From contig JXTC01000383.1 in the NCBI GenBank assembly GCA_002914845.1, forward strand, positions 6,233 through 70,232: a DNA stretch of 64,000 bases. The letters are read 5' to 3'. Source of the DNA: Trema orientale (lineage: Eukaryota > Streptophyta > Magnoliopsida > Rosales > Cannabaceae). This document shows, piece after piece, positions 23,323 through 40,127 of this stretch (position 1 is its first letter; the number at the start of each line of letters is the position of its first letter). The notes beneath the pieces were generated by a model. The model saw nothing but the letters and a program-made list of their open reading frames with translations, did no database searches and was not told the origin of the DNA. The position numbers were made by a program, and so were the translations under genes.

Positions 23323-26300
23323 ATGGCTTCTTCTTCTTCCTTGACCCTATCCCAAGCCATCTTAGCCCGAGCCATCTCTCACCATGGCTCCAACCCATCA
23401 TCGGACCGTGTCTCCCTTTCCACTCTCACCATCCCCACCTTCTCGGGTCTCAAATCCTCGTCCTCAGCTGCTGCTGCTACTTCTTCGTCGAAGCCGCGCC
23501 GCCGGGTTAACTTGACCCGACCCATCAGAGCCGCCGCCGTTGAGACCCTGGATAAGACCACCGAGACCTCGCTGGTGGAGAAGTCGGTTAATACGATCCG
23601 ATTCCTCGCCATTGATGCGGTCGAGAAGGCCAATTCGGGTCACCCGGGTCTTCCTATGGGTTGCGCTCCGATGGGTCATATTCTCTACGACGAGATTATG
23701 AGGTACAACCCCAAGAACCCCTACTGGTTCAACCGTGACCGCTTCGTGTTGTCCGCCGGTCACGGCTGTATGCTCCAGTACGCTCTCCTTCACCTCGCTG
23801 GCTACGACAGCGTCAGGGTACTACTTCTCTTTTATGGTTCTCCTTTTCTGGATTAGATAATAGATCTATTTGGTGGCGATTTTCGCATGTGGGTTTTGGT
23901 TATGGCCAAAAAAAAAAAAAAAGTGTCAACTTCGGGTTACACAGCTATGTCAAAGCATAGTATTGTGCTCCAATAAATGTTTGTTTTGCTTGAACAAATC
24001 ATTATAGAGTCGATTCTACACAACTATGTGAAAGCTTAGTTTTATTGGACACCTATGCATGTGCTTGGTTATGTTTTATAGACAAAGAAATGTATGTGTT
24101 TTTCTTCTCAACTTCTTTGATGACATATATTTTTGGTTCTTATAGAGCATGTTTAAGAGATGGTGTTAATTTTTCATTTCATTACATTGATATGATTGTA
24201 AGTTGATTTTGGTTCAATTACTAGGAAGAAGACTTGAAGAGTTTCCGTCAATGGGGAAGCAAGACGCCTGGACACCCTGAGAACTTTGAGACTCCTGGTA
24301 TTGAAGTAACAACAGGTTAGATTCTAGCGTTCTACCTTTTGTTGGCAATCATAGTCTCTACTTTGGTAAAACTTTTTTTTTTACTCTCTAATTTTGCTAA
24401 CATTTTCGCTTTGTCTTATGGATACGTGATTATTTAGGTCCACTTGGTCAAGGCATCGCTAATGCTGTTGGTTTGGCTCTGGCTGAGAAACACTTGGCTG
24501 CTCGGTATAACAAACCGGACAGTGAGATTGTGGACCACTATACGTAAGAACCACCTCTTGCTAGATTTTGTTATTTGTTGTCCCCATTTTGGTCCAGAAT
24601 ATATGTCTGGCTTAACATATTTTTTATTGCTTTTTTTCAGATATGTTATCCTTGGTGATGGCTGTCAAATGGAGGGGATTGCAAATGAAGCAGCTTCCCT
24701 TGCTGGGCACTGGGGACTTGGAAAGCTGATAGCTTTCTATGATGACAACCACATTTCCATTGATGGGGACACTGAGATTGCATTCACTGAGAATGTAGAC
24801 AAGCGCTTTGAGGGTCTTGGGTGGCACGTTATCTGGGTGAAGAATGGAAACACCGGCTATGATGAAATTCGGGCTGCTATTAAGGAAGCAAAGGCTGTCA
24901 CAGACAAACCCACTTTGATCAAGGTTAGAACTTAGAAGTGTATTGCATTTATTGAATTGTGTAATATGTCTGATGTGGAACTGATTGTGAAAAGAAAAGA
25001 AAGGAAAGAAATTTTTAAGTGAACTTTTCTGTGTATGAAATGATTTAGTTCTGTTTCTGCAGTTTGTTATTTTGTTTAATCACTTCAGCCATCTTCTTTG
25101 TGGTTTTTTAAAAGGGAGATAATAAGGGTATTTAAAAAAAAAAAAGGATGACTGTGCATGCTTTTTGGTTTGTCCTTTCTATTTCTACATGTAATTGTGC
25201 TAATTGTTTTTTCTCTCATTTGTCCTGTGTCACCATAGGTCACCACCACAATTGGTTATGGATCTCCAAACAAGGCAAACTCATACAGTGTCCATGGTAG
25301 TGCATTGGGTGCCAAGGAAGTAGATGCTACAAGGAAGAACCTGGGGTGGCCATTCGAGCCTTTCCATGTGCCTGAGGATGTTAAAAAGTAAGAAGCCTAA
25401 CATGAGTTCTTTATCTCGTTAATCGTATGTTTTATGACTAATTATACGACCACATGGTTTTTTTCCCTAGGCATTGGAGTCGTCATGTCCCTGACGGTGC
25501 TGCTCTAGAAGCAGAATGGAATGCCAAGTTTGCTGAATATGGGAAAAAGTACAGCGAGGAGGCTTCAGAGTTGAAGTCCATCATCAATGGTGAGCTACCT
25601 GCTGGTTGGGAAAAAGCACTTCCGGTGAGTAAACCACTTTGCTTCTACCTTATTTCTTCTGATGACGAATATCTTCTTGCTTATTTTCTGTTGGCCATTG
25701 GGAAACAAGTATGCAAACATTTTTGCTTTCATTGAATGCCAAAATATCACATTTTAGCTGTTTCTCTATTGCCCATCTTACTCGTTTCATTCTATTAAAA
25801 GACTTGGACTGTTGCCTGTTGGCCTTTTCTGAAATTTTATGACTTATTAATGTAGCGAATTATTATATATTGGAGTATGGATCATCTCATATGATATTCT
25901 AATTGAAATTTTCCAGACATATACTCCTGAGAGCCCAGCTGATGCCACCAGAAATTTATCTCAGCAAAACCTTAATGCCCTTGCAAAAGTTCTTCCTGGT
26001 CTTCTTGGTGGCAGTGCAGATCTGGCTTCTTCAAACATGACCCTGCTCAAACAGTTTGGAGACTTTCAAAAGGATACTCCAGAGGAACGCAATGTGAGGT
26101 TCGGTGTTAGGGAGCATGGTATGGGAGCCATCTGCAATGGGATTGCCCTTCACAGCCCTGGCCTAATTCCCTACTGTGCCACTTTCTTTGTTTTCACTGA
26201 CTACATGAGAGCTGCCATAAGGATTTCTGCCTTGTCTGAAGCTGGAGTGATCTATGTCATGACCCACGATTCAATTGGTCTTGGAGAAGATGGACCAACC

Positions 26301-26876
26301 CACCAGCCGATAGAGCATTTGGCAAGTTTCCGGGCCATGCCTAACATTTTGATGCTCCGACCAGCTGATGGGAATGAAACTGCTGGAGCATACAAGGTTG
26401 CAGTCATTAACAGGAAGAGACCATCTATTCTTGCCCTCTCTCGTCAAAAGCTGCCCCAGCTTGCTGGGACTTCCATTGAGGGAGTTGAGAAGGGTGGCTA
26501 CACTATATCAGACAACTCTTCAGGTAACAAGCCAGATGTCATTTTGATTGGAACTGGCTCTGAATTGGAAATTGCTGCTAAAGCTGCTGAGGAACTTAGA
26601 AAGGAAGGAAAGGCTGTTAGAGTTGTCTCCTTTGTTTCGTGGGAACTCTTTGATGAGCAATCAGATGCCTACAAAGAAAGCGTTTTGCCGGCGGCTGTAA
26701 CAGCTAGGGTGAGCATTGAAGCGGGATCGACATTCGGCTGGGAGAAAATTATTGGAAGCAAAGGGAAGGCTATTGGAATCGACCATTTTGGAGCCAGTGC
26801 TCCAGCGGGAAAAATTTACAAGGAGTTTGGTATCACTGCCGAGGCTGTCGTTGCAGCAGCAAAAGAACTATTGTAA
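23323..26876 (+). CDS. TKL: Transketolase, chloroplastic
   Basis: Thiamine-diphosphate enzyme that moves two-carbon units between sugar phosphates in the Calvin cycle and plastid pentose phosphate pathway, making erythrose 4-phosphate, ribose 5-phosphate and xylulose 5-phosphate. Exons: 23323-23817, 24225-24315, 24438-24543, 24641-24923, 25239-25387, 25471-25624 and 25917-26876. The phases close to 745 aa; Arabidopsis TKL1 is about 741. Residues 1-68 are Ser-, Ala- and Arg-rich with almost no acidic residues, a plastid transit peptide; mature sequence begins near [20 protein letters not shown]. The TPP motif GDG starts at 236 and runs to YDDN about 26 residues later. The catalytic Glu lies in FGVREHGMG (Glu492). 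[11 protein letters not shown] and [14 protein letters not shown] are further family blocks. The gene lies between RAD51C and EPSP synthase. Confidence 0.96.
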
Positions 26877-27005
26877 GCTTTGGTTAGAGCCTTTTATTCA
26901 TCTTTGAAGCTTGTTAATTGTTATTAGCAAATGGTTTGGGTTGGAGACCACGGCGAAGAGACCATATCCTATTGATTTGTTTGATCACAGGTCTCCTTTT
27001 CTTTT

Positions 27006-27011
27006 AATAAA
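27006..27011 (+). terminator. Candidate poly(A) signal of transketolase
   Basis: AATAAA 130 bases after the stop codon, in T-rich context, followed by further T-rich sequence. Position and consensus only. Confidence 0.4.
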
Positions 27012-28729
27012 AGATATATTAATTCCCTTGTGTTGCTTTTAATTCTTCGATACAGCAACATGGATTAAAAAAAGAGAGAGTAGGATGAAGAATGTTCATG
27101 TATTTTGTAACAAATGTCAGACCTATTTTGAGTTTTGTATTGTTTTACGGTTGATTAATGAGGTTCACTTTCCTACATCACTTTCTTTATGCTCGGTCAA
27201 TATTAAAGCACCTGTTCCTTTTTTTGTTCTGACGGTACTACTAAAATCCTTACTATGGAACTGGGATGTGGGGATCTGTTTCACGTCTTTGAGATGGTGG
27301 CACTGGTTTTGTATTTCTGTTCTATTCCCTCCAGAAGTATATTCCAAAGGGCAAAAATAGGTTCTAAGCTAAAGGGTTATTAAAAGAAATAAAAAAAATG
27401 CATGAAAAAAGCAATGGCTGAAACGTGGGGTGGTTCTTTGGTTGTTGTCCCTATATGAAAAAGTGGTTTTGTGTGTATTTTGAACTGAAATGGATTAGAT
27501 AGTGGTTTCAAGCCATCCATAAGAAATTGCCTAATCCACGTATTCATGCATCGGATGATTGGACCTTGTATAGAAATTTTTGTCCCTACATATAGTCTAC
27601 TTGTGGTTAGTGGGAGGAAGATATTGTTGACCTACAGATAAGTTTGTGGTTGTTGAAACTCCTCTCCTCAGCTTACCCATCCATATTATCTGCTACAACT
27701 CTATAACTTGCTTCAAAGTTGTGTGGTATGGGCTAAAAACACTCTTCAAGAAAATAGACGGTAACGTTTGATGCTGGCCATGGGACCCAGTTTTATATTT
27801 GTTTTCTATTTTCAAATTTGTTACACGTATAATATACAGAGAGTTGTGAAAGTTGCAGCATATTCAGTCCAGCATTTTTAGCATATTATCTCTTATACCT
27901 CTTTGATCCGGGCATCTGCCACTTCTTATGACAAGTACTTGTATGAGAGTTAGATACACTTGTACTAATGCACGAGATTTGTCACTTTTATATGGACACA
28001 AATCTAGTTCGTTCCAAGAAATTAGCCCAAATTTCAATTTTATACCAGAGCTTGTTAACTAACATCGTTCATTATTTAACCTAACTCTAAAATTGTGATC
28101 TCAACTAAGACATGACATTGAGGCAATAAACAATGCAAATTTCACCGCCTGCCATAAGATATGCGATTGTCAATAAAGGCATAATCAATATGGAGAACTC
28201 AACTGATTCAAACTAATTTAAGGAAGTTGGTCAGGGAAATCACCATCTGGGTATATGATTTGATTTCAAAGAAGAAAAATGACTCAAAGCCATTTATGTG
28301 ATAATTACACTATCTTCTATTAATTGTAGCAGGTTGTATTTTTGTTTTTTTGTTTATTTTTTATTTTTATTTTTAGCAAACTCTGGTCACTTTCACCTAT
28401 AAAGTGGTGGCAACTCTCATTAGAAAAACACACCAAATTCCACTTTATAATTTTGTAATCTTGATGTTGACAATTTTACAGTGAGCAAATGTTTTAACCC
28501 AAAATACTTTGCCTTTTTCCCTAGGAAAAAAAAAGCCCTAAAATCTTATTTCCTTTTTGATGTTGGATTCATTTCCCTATCTGCTAAATAGCTTACCAAA
28601 AATGCTGAAACCAAAACTAATCATTATATCATCAGCTTTAACATTTTTACCTTTTTTTATTGAGTGCACCTCTATAAACCACACTTAATGCAAATACGAC
28701 CGCCACATTGAAAAGGCTAAGTGACCCAT

Positions 28730-28782
28730 NNNNNNNNNNNNNNNNNNNNNNNNNNNNNNNNNNNNNNNNNNNNNNNNNNNNN
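28730..28782. other. Assembly gap (53 N)
   Basis: A run of N adjoining a GTTAC-type repeat tract. The repeat is a likely cause of the gap. Confidence 0.99.
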
Positions 28783-29160
28783 CTTTGGTGTTTGGTTACT
28801 AATTACCAGTACTCGAAAATTGGTTAACAGTTACTATTTTAAAAAATGGTATTTTTCTAATAAAAATAGTACCAAATCTGAAAAAACAAAGATCATCGTA
28901 TGTTTCTAATTGAGGAAATTAGACATTATACGGTAATTTAGAAAATTTTTTTAAAAATACGATGATTTTTTTTAAGGTGCGGTACGGTTTGTATTAGATA
29001 AATACCATTTTGTAAAAATTATTTAGAAAAATGCCATTTTTTAAAATAGTAATTAGTTTATGGTAACAAGTTTCTGGATATTTATAATTGGTATATAACT
29101 AGTAATTAGTAACCAGTAACAAGTTTCCAGAAACCAATAACTAGTAACTATTTTAAAAAA
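28783..29160. repeat. Short GTTAC-tract element (relative of the 8.4-11 kb array)
   Basis: Opens with TTGGTTACTAATTACCAGTA and later has AGTAACCAGTAACAAGTTTC and CAATAACTAGTAAC, with TTTAGAAAAATGCCATTTTT in between and a similar AAAATGTTATTTTTCTAAAT after. The same two components, GTTAC words plus an AAAATGCCA arm, recur near 53930-54360 and 55405-55640. The left edge is lost in the N run. Confidence 0.5.
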
Positions 29161-29377
29161 TGTTATTTTTCTAAATATTTTTTAAAAAGTGATATTGTTC
29201 TAATAAAAATTGTCCAAAAATTTAAAAGAAGCCAGAGTTCCGTATTTTTGTAATTTTTTTAGTTTTTATATGTAAAAGTGATAGAAACCCCGTCTAATTC
29301 TTTTTGAAAATGCCATACAGGGCCTTTCACGTGAAAACACCTAATGGCTCAAATGCTCACCCCCTCCAATGCAAATT

Positions 29378-29808
29378 GGGAAAAGTTTATAAATACCAGT
29401 TTTTAATTTTTAATCTCATAAATACCTATTTTTTGGAGAAATGTAAACCATTACTATTTTACACATGAAATGTATATATGTGTAATAAAAAATATCTACC
29501 GTAGGTCAAATTACATAAATAAAATTACACTAAAAATTAGTACATATTTTAAAATTTATACCATAGTTCAAATTTATAATGAAAAATGTAAACCGTGATA
29601 AATATTTACATTATATTGTAAATGTATACCGTTCATATTTTACACATGAAATGTGTAACTCATAGATAAAATTTACATTATAAATATGGACCATTTATAT
29701 TTTGCATATGAAATGTGGACCATAAAAACGGGTATTTTTGAAAGAAAAAGTAAAAATAGGTATTTATGAAAATAAGTTTTAAAAAGGGGTACAAAGTATA
29801 GATTTTTC
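29378..29808. mobile_element. Mutator-like MITE (family B, copy 1)
   Basis: Begins GGGAAAAGTTTATAAATACC; the inverse of the end is GAAAAATCTATACTTTGTAC, followed by CATAAATACCTATTTTT in both arms. It is flanked by a perfect 9-bp duplication, ATGCAAATT at 29369-29377 and 29809-29817. Inside are several repeats of ACATTATAAATATGGACC and TTTACACATGAAATGT type. The copy at 49537-49954 shares order and wording throughout. Confidence 0.85.
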
Positions 29809-30931
29809 ATGCAAATTAGGCTGAATGACACATTTAGTGGTTGGTCTTTTTATTTACATGTTTTTCTTTAGGAAAAAAAAACTAAAATAGGACTAGAATT
29901 TTTTTTCTTTGATTTAAAAAAATAAAAGAAAACAAATACTTTTATTAAAAAGTGCTATTTACGAAAATACCCTCCATTTTTTGGCATTGGGAGAGCCGAT
30001 TGTGCAGCCAGCAATCATTTGTGAATCCTATATTTGCAGCTCACTTGAAATTCCTTTTTCTTTTCTTTTGTTTTTAAATAATTCTAATTCTTAAGCACTA
30101 ATTTGTCTTCTTTTTTTTTTTCCTTTTTTTTTTACTTTATGGTAAATGGATTTAAAGTTATCATCTTTGAAAATTAAAAAAATAAAAATTTCAGGCCCCA
30201 CTTTCCACACGCACAAAAGGCCAATAAAGATTAAGGCACCAGTAAAACATATATATAAAGGATCGTACAATATTAGCCTATCTAGTCTCCTACACCATTT
30301 GTTTTATGATCATTGTTATTATAATACATTGTGAAGATAATTTAAATAACAAAATAAAAGAAATGAAATTATGATTATAAATTCAGTGTATTAGACCCAC
30401 CTACCCCCTTTCTTTGTTTTGCTCTCTGGTGGCTTTGGCCCCACTGATTGTAATGGGTTGGTGAGAGAATTAGACTGGAGTTAAGACTCACCTTATAATC
30501 ATCCATATACCAAAAACGCTAAACGTGTTGTTAGTGTTTACCTCCTTACCAACCCAAATTTGTTGATAACTACTCGAAAACCCCATCTACAACCTTTGTT
30601 TTTCGTTTTTGCCCCGGACAACGACAGAGTACCACCATTACAAGCTCAAAGTACAACCACAACTTTGCACAAAGACGACCAACTACTACCGGTCAAATGG
30701 GCCCCTCAGCTTTTCGAATATACAATTAAGGCAAGTGGGTTTTCGAAATTCAACATTTTTCCACATATTTTCTGGTGAAAGAGACCTCCTTTGGTTTGGT
30801 TGGTAAACCCTCCTACCCCGTTTGAAAGTTGAGAGAGAGTCAATCTCGACCAGCACCGTTGCCACCAAAACCCACCCTTTAACTCCCCCAAACACCCACT
30901 TTGTAGAGAGAGAAAGAGGGAAGGTTTGGGT

Positions 30932-30934
<3 letters not shown>

Positions 30935-30964
<30 letters not shown>
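30935..30964 (+). repeat. (AG)15 microsatellite in the EPSP synthase leader
   Basis: Fifteen AG units end one base before the EPSP synthase ATG at 30966. The leader also has an ATG at 30822 that is open and in frame through this run to the EPSP synthase start, so the run would be read as alternating Glu and Arg. GA/CT tracts are common in plant leaders. Confidence 0.9.
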
Positions 30965-34926
<3,962 letters not shown>

Positions 34927-37900
34927 ATAACTATACTAATTAGAGACTCATCGGAGAAAGAACATAGAATCGGCCACCGTCATTACAGCTAAAGCAGTTG
35001 GAAGGCAAGCAATCCCTTTTAATTTATCGTATGCATTGTGATTTTGGCTGACTGTGTTTGCAACTTGAGATTGTCATTATTCTTAGGACTGTAATCTTCT
35101 TGTTTCACATAGTGTTTTGTTGTAATATCTGCAGACCCTCTTTTTTTCCTTTTATATTTTTTTTCCCCTTTTAATAAGCTAGTGGGGCAAAATCCACATC
35201 TGCTATGAACTCGAGTGTAGAAAACCTTTGTCAATGTATAGGTTTCTAGTAGCAGCACCGTCCTGGATCTATTTTATTATAAGAATTGCTGTGATCGTGT
35301 AATATTATTTATTGATAGAAACTATAACTCATCTCGATATATTAAAATTTTCATATGTCAATGTCGACCTTACCATAACTAGCAGGGCATGGAACATGAT
35401 GCCTTGGTTATTAAAGTAAGGACTACTAGGACGTGTAACCTTGTCTTTTTTTATCTGAGCTTCACATGGGGTTGGTGGTGGATGCGGAGAAATTAAAGCT
35501 TCGCTTTGTATTTTTCTTATACTTACAAAAAATAAGGATATTAGTCCATATTATAACAATTAACCTTAAGATCTAGAATGCCCTTTTGAGTCTCTCTCAT
35601 ATCTCCACTTATAATCAACTTGGTTCTGTTTAACTGAGAATTAGGATAAAGAAAATGAAGTTTTGACTGTTTAGAGCTAGTATGTGAGAAATAAGGGGGG
35701 GAAAAGTGAGAATTCTAGTCATAGAAAAATGAGTTGGAATTGATCATGTGGATGGTCAAGTTTCCAAATGGATTGGCCATATTAATATTTGGGCTCAAAA
35801 GTGGATGAATATTTTAATGATGAGTATAATGTGGGAAATGTGGGACATAATTTTCAGTATAATTTTCTTAAACATTACTCTTCATTTTGAATCACATTTT
35901 GATCTTTCAAATGAAGTAACACTGTTTTGCCTTGTGATCCTAGGTAATACCCAGCTTCAACCACCCACATGATTCTAGCTATTCTAACGAAAAATTGCAA
36001 TGCAAGGTACCAAAACGTCGACTCTTGGCAAGAAATTGCTTTTGCCGTCATTTTAAAGCTTGTTTTGCACTACAAGTGCTCACTAAATTTGACTCAAAAC
36101 TTTGATTGGTTGGCAATTTGAAAACAATAATTTTGAAAAGTTATTTTGGATTTATTAGATTGGAAAAGTTATATCCAAAACTCGAATTATGTATTTTTGA
36201 GATATTGATTGGTTAACTATTTTTGAGATTGAAAATATGTCTTCTTTTCATAAAAACCCAAAAAAAAAAAAAAAACAAAAACAAAATTAACGGTGGGTCC
36301 TCTTCTTCCTGTCGTCCTCATCCTCATTACCCATATTCCACGACTTCTTCTCATCTTCCTCCGTTTCATTTTCCAGTACCCAACAATCTCAATATCATTG
36401 AAGCAAAAACAAAAAAAACAAAAAAAAAGAGGAGGATATATATGAGATTAAGATCTGGGTATGGGCTTTTTAAAAAAAAAAATTTCTGGGTATGGAATGC
36501 TAGAGAGCCAAGATCTGGGTATGGGTGGACGATAAACTTTACATTCTGTACCTAAATTATCTGAACTTTTCATCTTTGTTAGATAGGATCATCACTGTCG
36601 GCGAAAAGCAAGGATCATAGCCGTCACTCGAGGTGGGGATATTCATCATTGTTGAACTGCTATCTAGTGTCTATGTTGGAAAAAAAAAAAAAAACCGACA
36701 ATACGGAGAAAACGATATATTATTATCGTTTTCAATTTTAATGAAGGATTTTAGGGACTCTTTCCAAAAATTATTTTTAACCTTTTCCAAAATAAGCTAC
36801 CAATCACGTTTTCAACAGGTAGTTTTATTTTTACAGATTTCAAAATGATAAAATTGTTTTTGAATTGGAAACCAATCAAACCAGACTGTCATTACCTGTA
36901 CTCCTTTTGAGCTGTTTTTTCCCCATAAATTATATCCGTACATGTCTTCTTTTGAAAAATATTGCTTTAACATTTTTACGTTCACGTTTTGTCCATTTCT
37001 TAGTTGCACAGTTGCAACTTGCACAACACAAAGAAATTAATTGAAAACGACAGACAAATAGGACATGCAAACTACATAAAATGAAGGGCTATCTTCCAAA
37101 GCCGAAAGCACATAAAGAGTAATAGACCGTGTTAGATATCTACTAGGAATACACAAGTGTAACACATATTCATAGTCAAACATCAAGGACCTTCATACTA
37201 GTATGAGTGGGACATGGAAAGTATATTGTTTTTTTTTTAATAATTTATAGAAAGTATTATGTTACTCTGTCAGAAGTTTGATTAAGAGAATGTTTTACCT
37301 ACAACAGAAGAAAAGGAGGTGATACAATCTTTATATGGTAATTAGCATCAAAGATAAAGCATGATAATGTACATAGTATTATATACCCAGCATAATTATA
37401 GTATGGAATCTTTTTGTTCGCAAAAATATCCAAACCTTAATCATGACCATCACTAATGAAAACTCTAGTAACTAACATAGAGACATAAAATATTGTAACA
37501 AATAGGCATACCAGCTTACACAACAAATTTCGGCATACACTTTACACTTCAGAGAAAAAGGGTGTTTGCCTTAAGTACAACGAAATTAGAGTTTACTATT
37601 GAAGGTTTATTCTAATTCTGCGTAATAGAAGGCAATAATTCCATATCCCAAATGGTTTTTAAATTGAAATCTAGAAGCTAAAAGAAAAAGAAGTAAGAAT
37701 CAAGATCCTTATAATGCAATTAGTGATCTATTTTATGTTTCAGTTTAATGAGAAAATTTGGACCTTTTAATTATAAATGACAACGTTGTTTCCTATTTCC
37801 ATTATGAATTGCAGCGTTACTCAATTTGCTGTCCTCAATAGTCAACACAAATCTCAACTTAATGAGGGTACCCAAAGTCCCCAAGCCCCACAAATCTCTC

Positions 37901-38810
37901 ACATCTTTCGATGTTGGGAAAACTAAGAACTCCTTAATTGTTTGTTAGCCTCAAAATCTCATCCACACCATCTCCAACAAACCACACCCTCCAGCATCCT
38001 CAAATCCCAAAATTAAGTCCTCTCTAAATATAGATTCACCCAAATAAAAATACCCCATTGATGAATTGAGGTAGTATGATTTATAGTCTCCCCAAATTCA
38101 AGGTTTTCCAACCAATCAATTGAAAAAAAAAAAAAAAAACCATTAACTCACACACATAATTCGGCCCTTCCTCTTTTTCTTTTCTTAAAAAAAAAAAAAA
38201 ACCGAAAAACAGAACCTTTTCATTGAAAACTAAATTTAAACTCATTTCAATAATTTATTTTTTAATTTTAATTTTAATTTTTTTAGGATTCTTTGTATCT
38301 TCTTGATCTCCATTGTTAAGCTAAAAAAACCTTCTCTCTCACACATAAGCGCACACAGACATAGATACAGAGGGATTAGGAATGCCTAATCAAAATCAAG
38401 ATGTTAATCACTTTCTTTTGGTTTATGTGATGTAGAATCATTATAGAGAGCCATTAACACACCACTCCACCACCATCCAACAACCCATCCCTCCAAGAAA
38501 CCAGAAGATTCCCATTACATTACACATTACACATTACATTTACATTTAACACTTAAACATGAAAAAGAGCTAAAAAGGAAAACACACCACACCTACCAAA
38601 ACCCAAAGCTCACTTTCCTTATCTTTGACACCATCACCACCACAAGAATAAAATCATCATCATCATCATCATCTTCTCCTCAAACCCTAACCCTAATCCA
38701 GATCAAATCAAATCAGTTTGGGAATCACCATTTTTGGAGCTCAATAGAGAAATCCAGGACCTGGGTTTTCCTCTAAAGCCTCAGACACTTCCCACATTTT
38801 CCTGGGAAAA
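34927..38810. other. Intergenic DNA between EPSP synthase and the GAE gene
   Basis: EPSP synthase 3' UTR, then AT-rich DNA with one MITE-like element (36095-36890). The right end (about 38300-38810) is the GAE leader and promoter: CT-rich and with a CATCAT microsatellite near 38650. No further gene seen. Confidence 0.4.
36095..36890. mobile_element. MITE candidate with TTTGATTGGTT termini
   Basis: The left end reads TTTGATTGGTTGGCAATTTG; the inverse of the right end reads GTTTGATTGGTTTCCAATTC, and both continue with AAAACAAT and TTTTGAAA words. Internal GATTGGTTAAC and ACCAATCACG echo the ends. The middle has A-rich runs and the phrase AGATCTGGGTATGG twice (36450 and 36510). Target-site duplication not resolved. 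Confidence 0.45.
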
Positions 38811-40127
38811 ATGTCACAGATGAAGCAAATGTCCCATCTGGACAACATTCCCTCAACTCCTGGCAAGTTCAAGATGGAGAAATCTCCCTACATTCACAGA
38901 CTCCGGTGGCATTCCTCGCTAGCTAAGCTCACATTTTGGTCCTTCGTGTTCTTGGGTCTGATCTTCCTCTTCTTCTTCCGATCGCCGTCGTCGTCTCCTC
39001 TACCGTCCGATCCCTCTCGCCGCTCGCTCCGTACCTACAGCTGGGGCGGACCCGCCTGGGAGAAACGGGTCCGGTCCTCGGCCCGTGTCCGTTCCCGTAA
39101 TGGGATTTCGGTATTGGTGACTGGCGCAGCTGGGTTCGTCGGGACTCACGTCTCCTCGGCCCTGAAGCGCCGCGGCGATGGCGTGCTTGGTCTAGATAAC
39201 TTTAACGATTACTATGATCCCTCGTTGAAACGAGCTCGGCAAGCGCTTCTGGAGCGAACCGGGGTGTTCATTGTTGAAGGGGACATTAACGACTCGGCTC
39301 TGTTGAAGAAGCTTTTCGAGGTTGTGGCGTTCACCCATGTGATGCATTTGGCAGCTCAAGCTGGTGTGAGGTACGCCATGGAAAATCCTAGCTCTTATGT
39401 TCATAGTAATATTGCTGGTCTAGTTAATCTACTCGAAGTGTGTAAATCGGTGAATCCACAGCCTGCCATTGTCTGGGCTTCGTCTAGTTCTGTTTATGGA
39501 CTTAATACTAAGGTACCCTTTTCGGAAAGAGACCGAACTGACCAGCCTGCTAGTCTGTATGCTGCCACTAAGAAGGCTGGTGAGGAAATTGCACACACTT
39601 ATAATCATATCTATGGTCTCTCGCTTACTGGGTTGCGATTCTTTACGGTTTATGGTCCTTGGGGAAGACCAGATATGGCGTACTTCTTTTTCACCAAGGA
39701 TATATTGAAGGGGAAGTCGATTCCGATTTTTGAAGCGGCGAATCATGGCACGGTTGCTAGAGATTTCACCTACATTGATGATATTGTGAAGGGTTGCTTG
39801 GCCGCATTGGATACTGCTGAGAAGAGCACTGGAAGTGGAGGGAAGAAGAAGGGACCAGCCCAATTGCGGGTTTATAATTTAGGAAATACGTCGCCTGTGC
39901 CGGTCTCGGATCTTGTCAGCATTTTGGAGAGGCTTTTGAAGGTTAAGGCAAAGAGAAATATTATGAAGTTGCCGCGGAACGGGGACGTTCCATTTACTCA
40001 TGCTAATATTAGCTTGGCTCAGAGGGAGCTTGGGTATAAGCCTACAACCGATCTGCAGACGGGCTTGAAGAAATTTGTTAGGTGGTACCTTAGTTACCAT
40101 TCCGGGGGGAAGAAGGCTGCTGGCTGA
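38811..40127 (+). CDS. GAE: UDP-glucuronate 4-epimerase (GAE family)
   Basis: Interconverts UDP-glucuronate and UDP-galacturonate in the Golgi, supplying galacturonate for pectin. Intronless, 438 aa, like the Arabidopsis GAE genes. Layout: short cytosolic N-terminus, one membrane anchor at about 39-57 (LTFWSFVFLGLIFLFFF), a stem, then a short-chain dehydrogenase/epimerase domain with the NAD motif GAAGFVG (105-111), catalytic Ser in WASSSSVYG (about 223-230) and Tyr250-xxx-Lys254 in SLYAATKKAGE. FTVYGPWGRPDMA and TVARDFTYIDDIV are typical of GAE enzymes. The membrane anchor makes it a type II protein with the catalytic part in the Golgi lumen. Position after EPSP synthase suggests the orthologue of Arabidopsis GAE4, though the paralogue number cannot be fixed by sequence here. 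Confidence 0.95.
   Translation: MSQMKQMSHLDNIPSTPGKFKMEKSPYIHRLRWHSSLAKLTFWSFVFLGLIFLFFFRSPSSSPLPSDPSRRSLRTYSWGGPAWEKRVRSSARVRSRNGISVLVTGAAGFVGTHVSSALKRRGDGVLGLDNFNDYYDPSLKRARQALLERTGVFIVEGDINDSALLKKLFEVVAFTHVMHLAAQAGVRYAMENPSSYVHSNIAGLVNLLEVCKSVNPQPAIVWASSSSVYGLNTKVPFSERDRTDQPASLYAATKKAGEEIAHTYNHIYGLSLTGLRFFTVYGPWGRPDMAYFFFTKDILKGKSIPIFEAANHGTVARDFTYIDDIVKGCLAALDTAEKSTGSGGKKKGPAQLRVYNLGNTSPVPVSDLVSILERLLKVKAKRNIMKLPRNGDVPFTHANISLAQRELGYKPTTDLQTGLKKFVRWYLSYHSGGKKAAG

Larger units (their letters stand above)
26877..30965. other. Intergenic DNA between transketolase and EPSP synthase
   Basis: No further gene. It contains an assembly gap (28730-28782), a GTTAC-type tract (28783-29160), a Mutator-like MITE (29378-29808), and the EPSP synthase promoter and leader. 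From 27012 to 28729 I see only unstructured AT-rich DNA. Confidence 0.45.
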
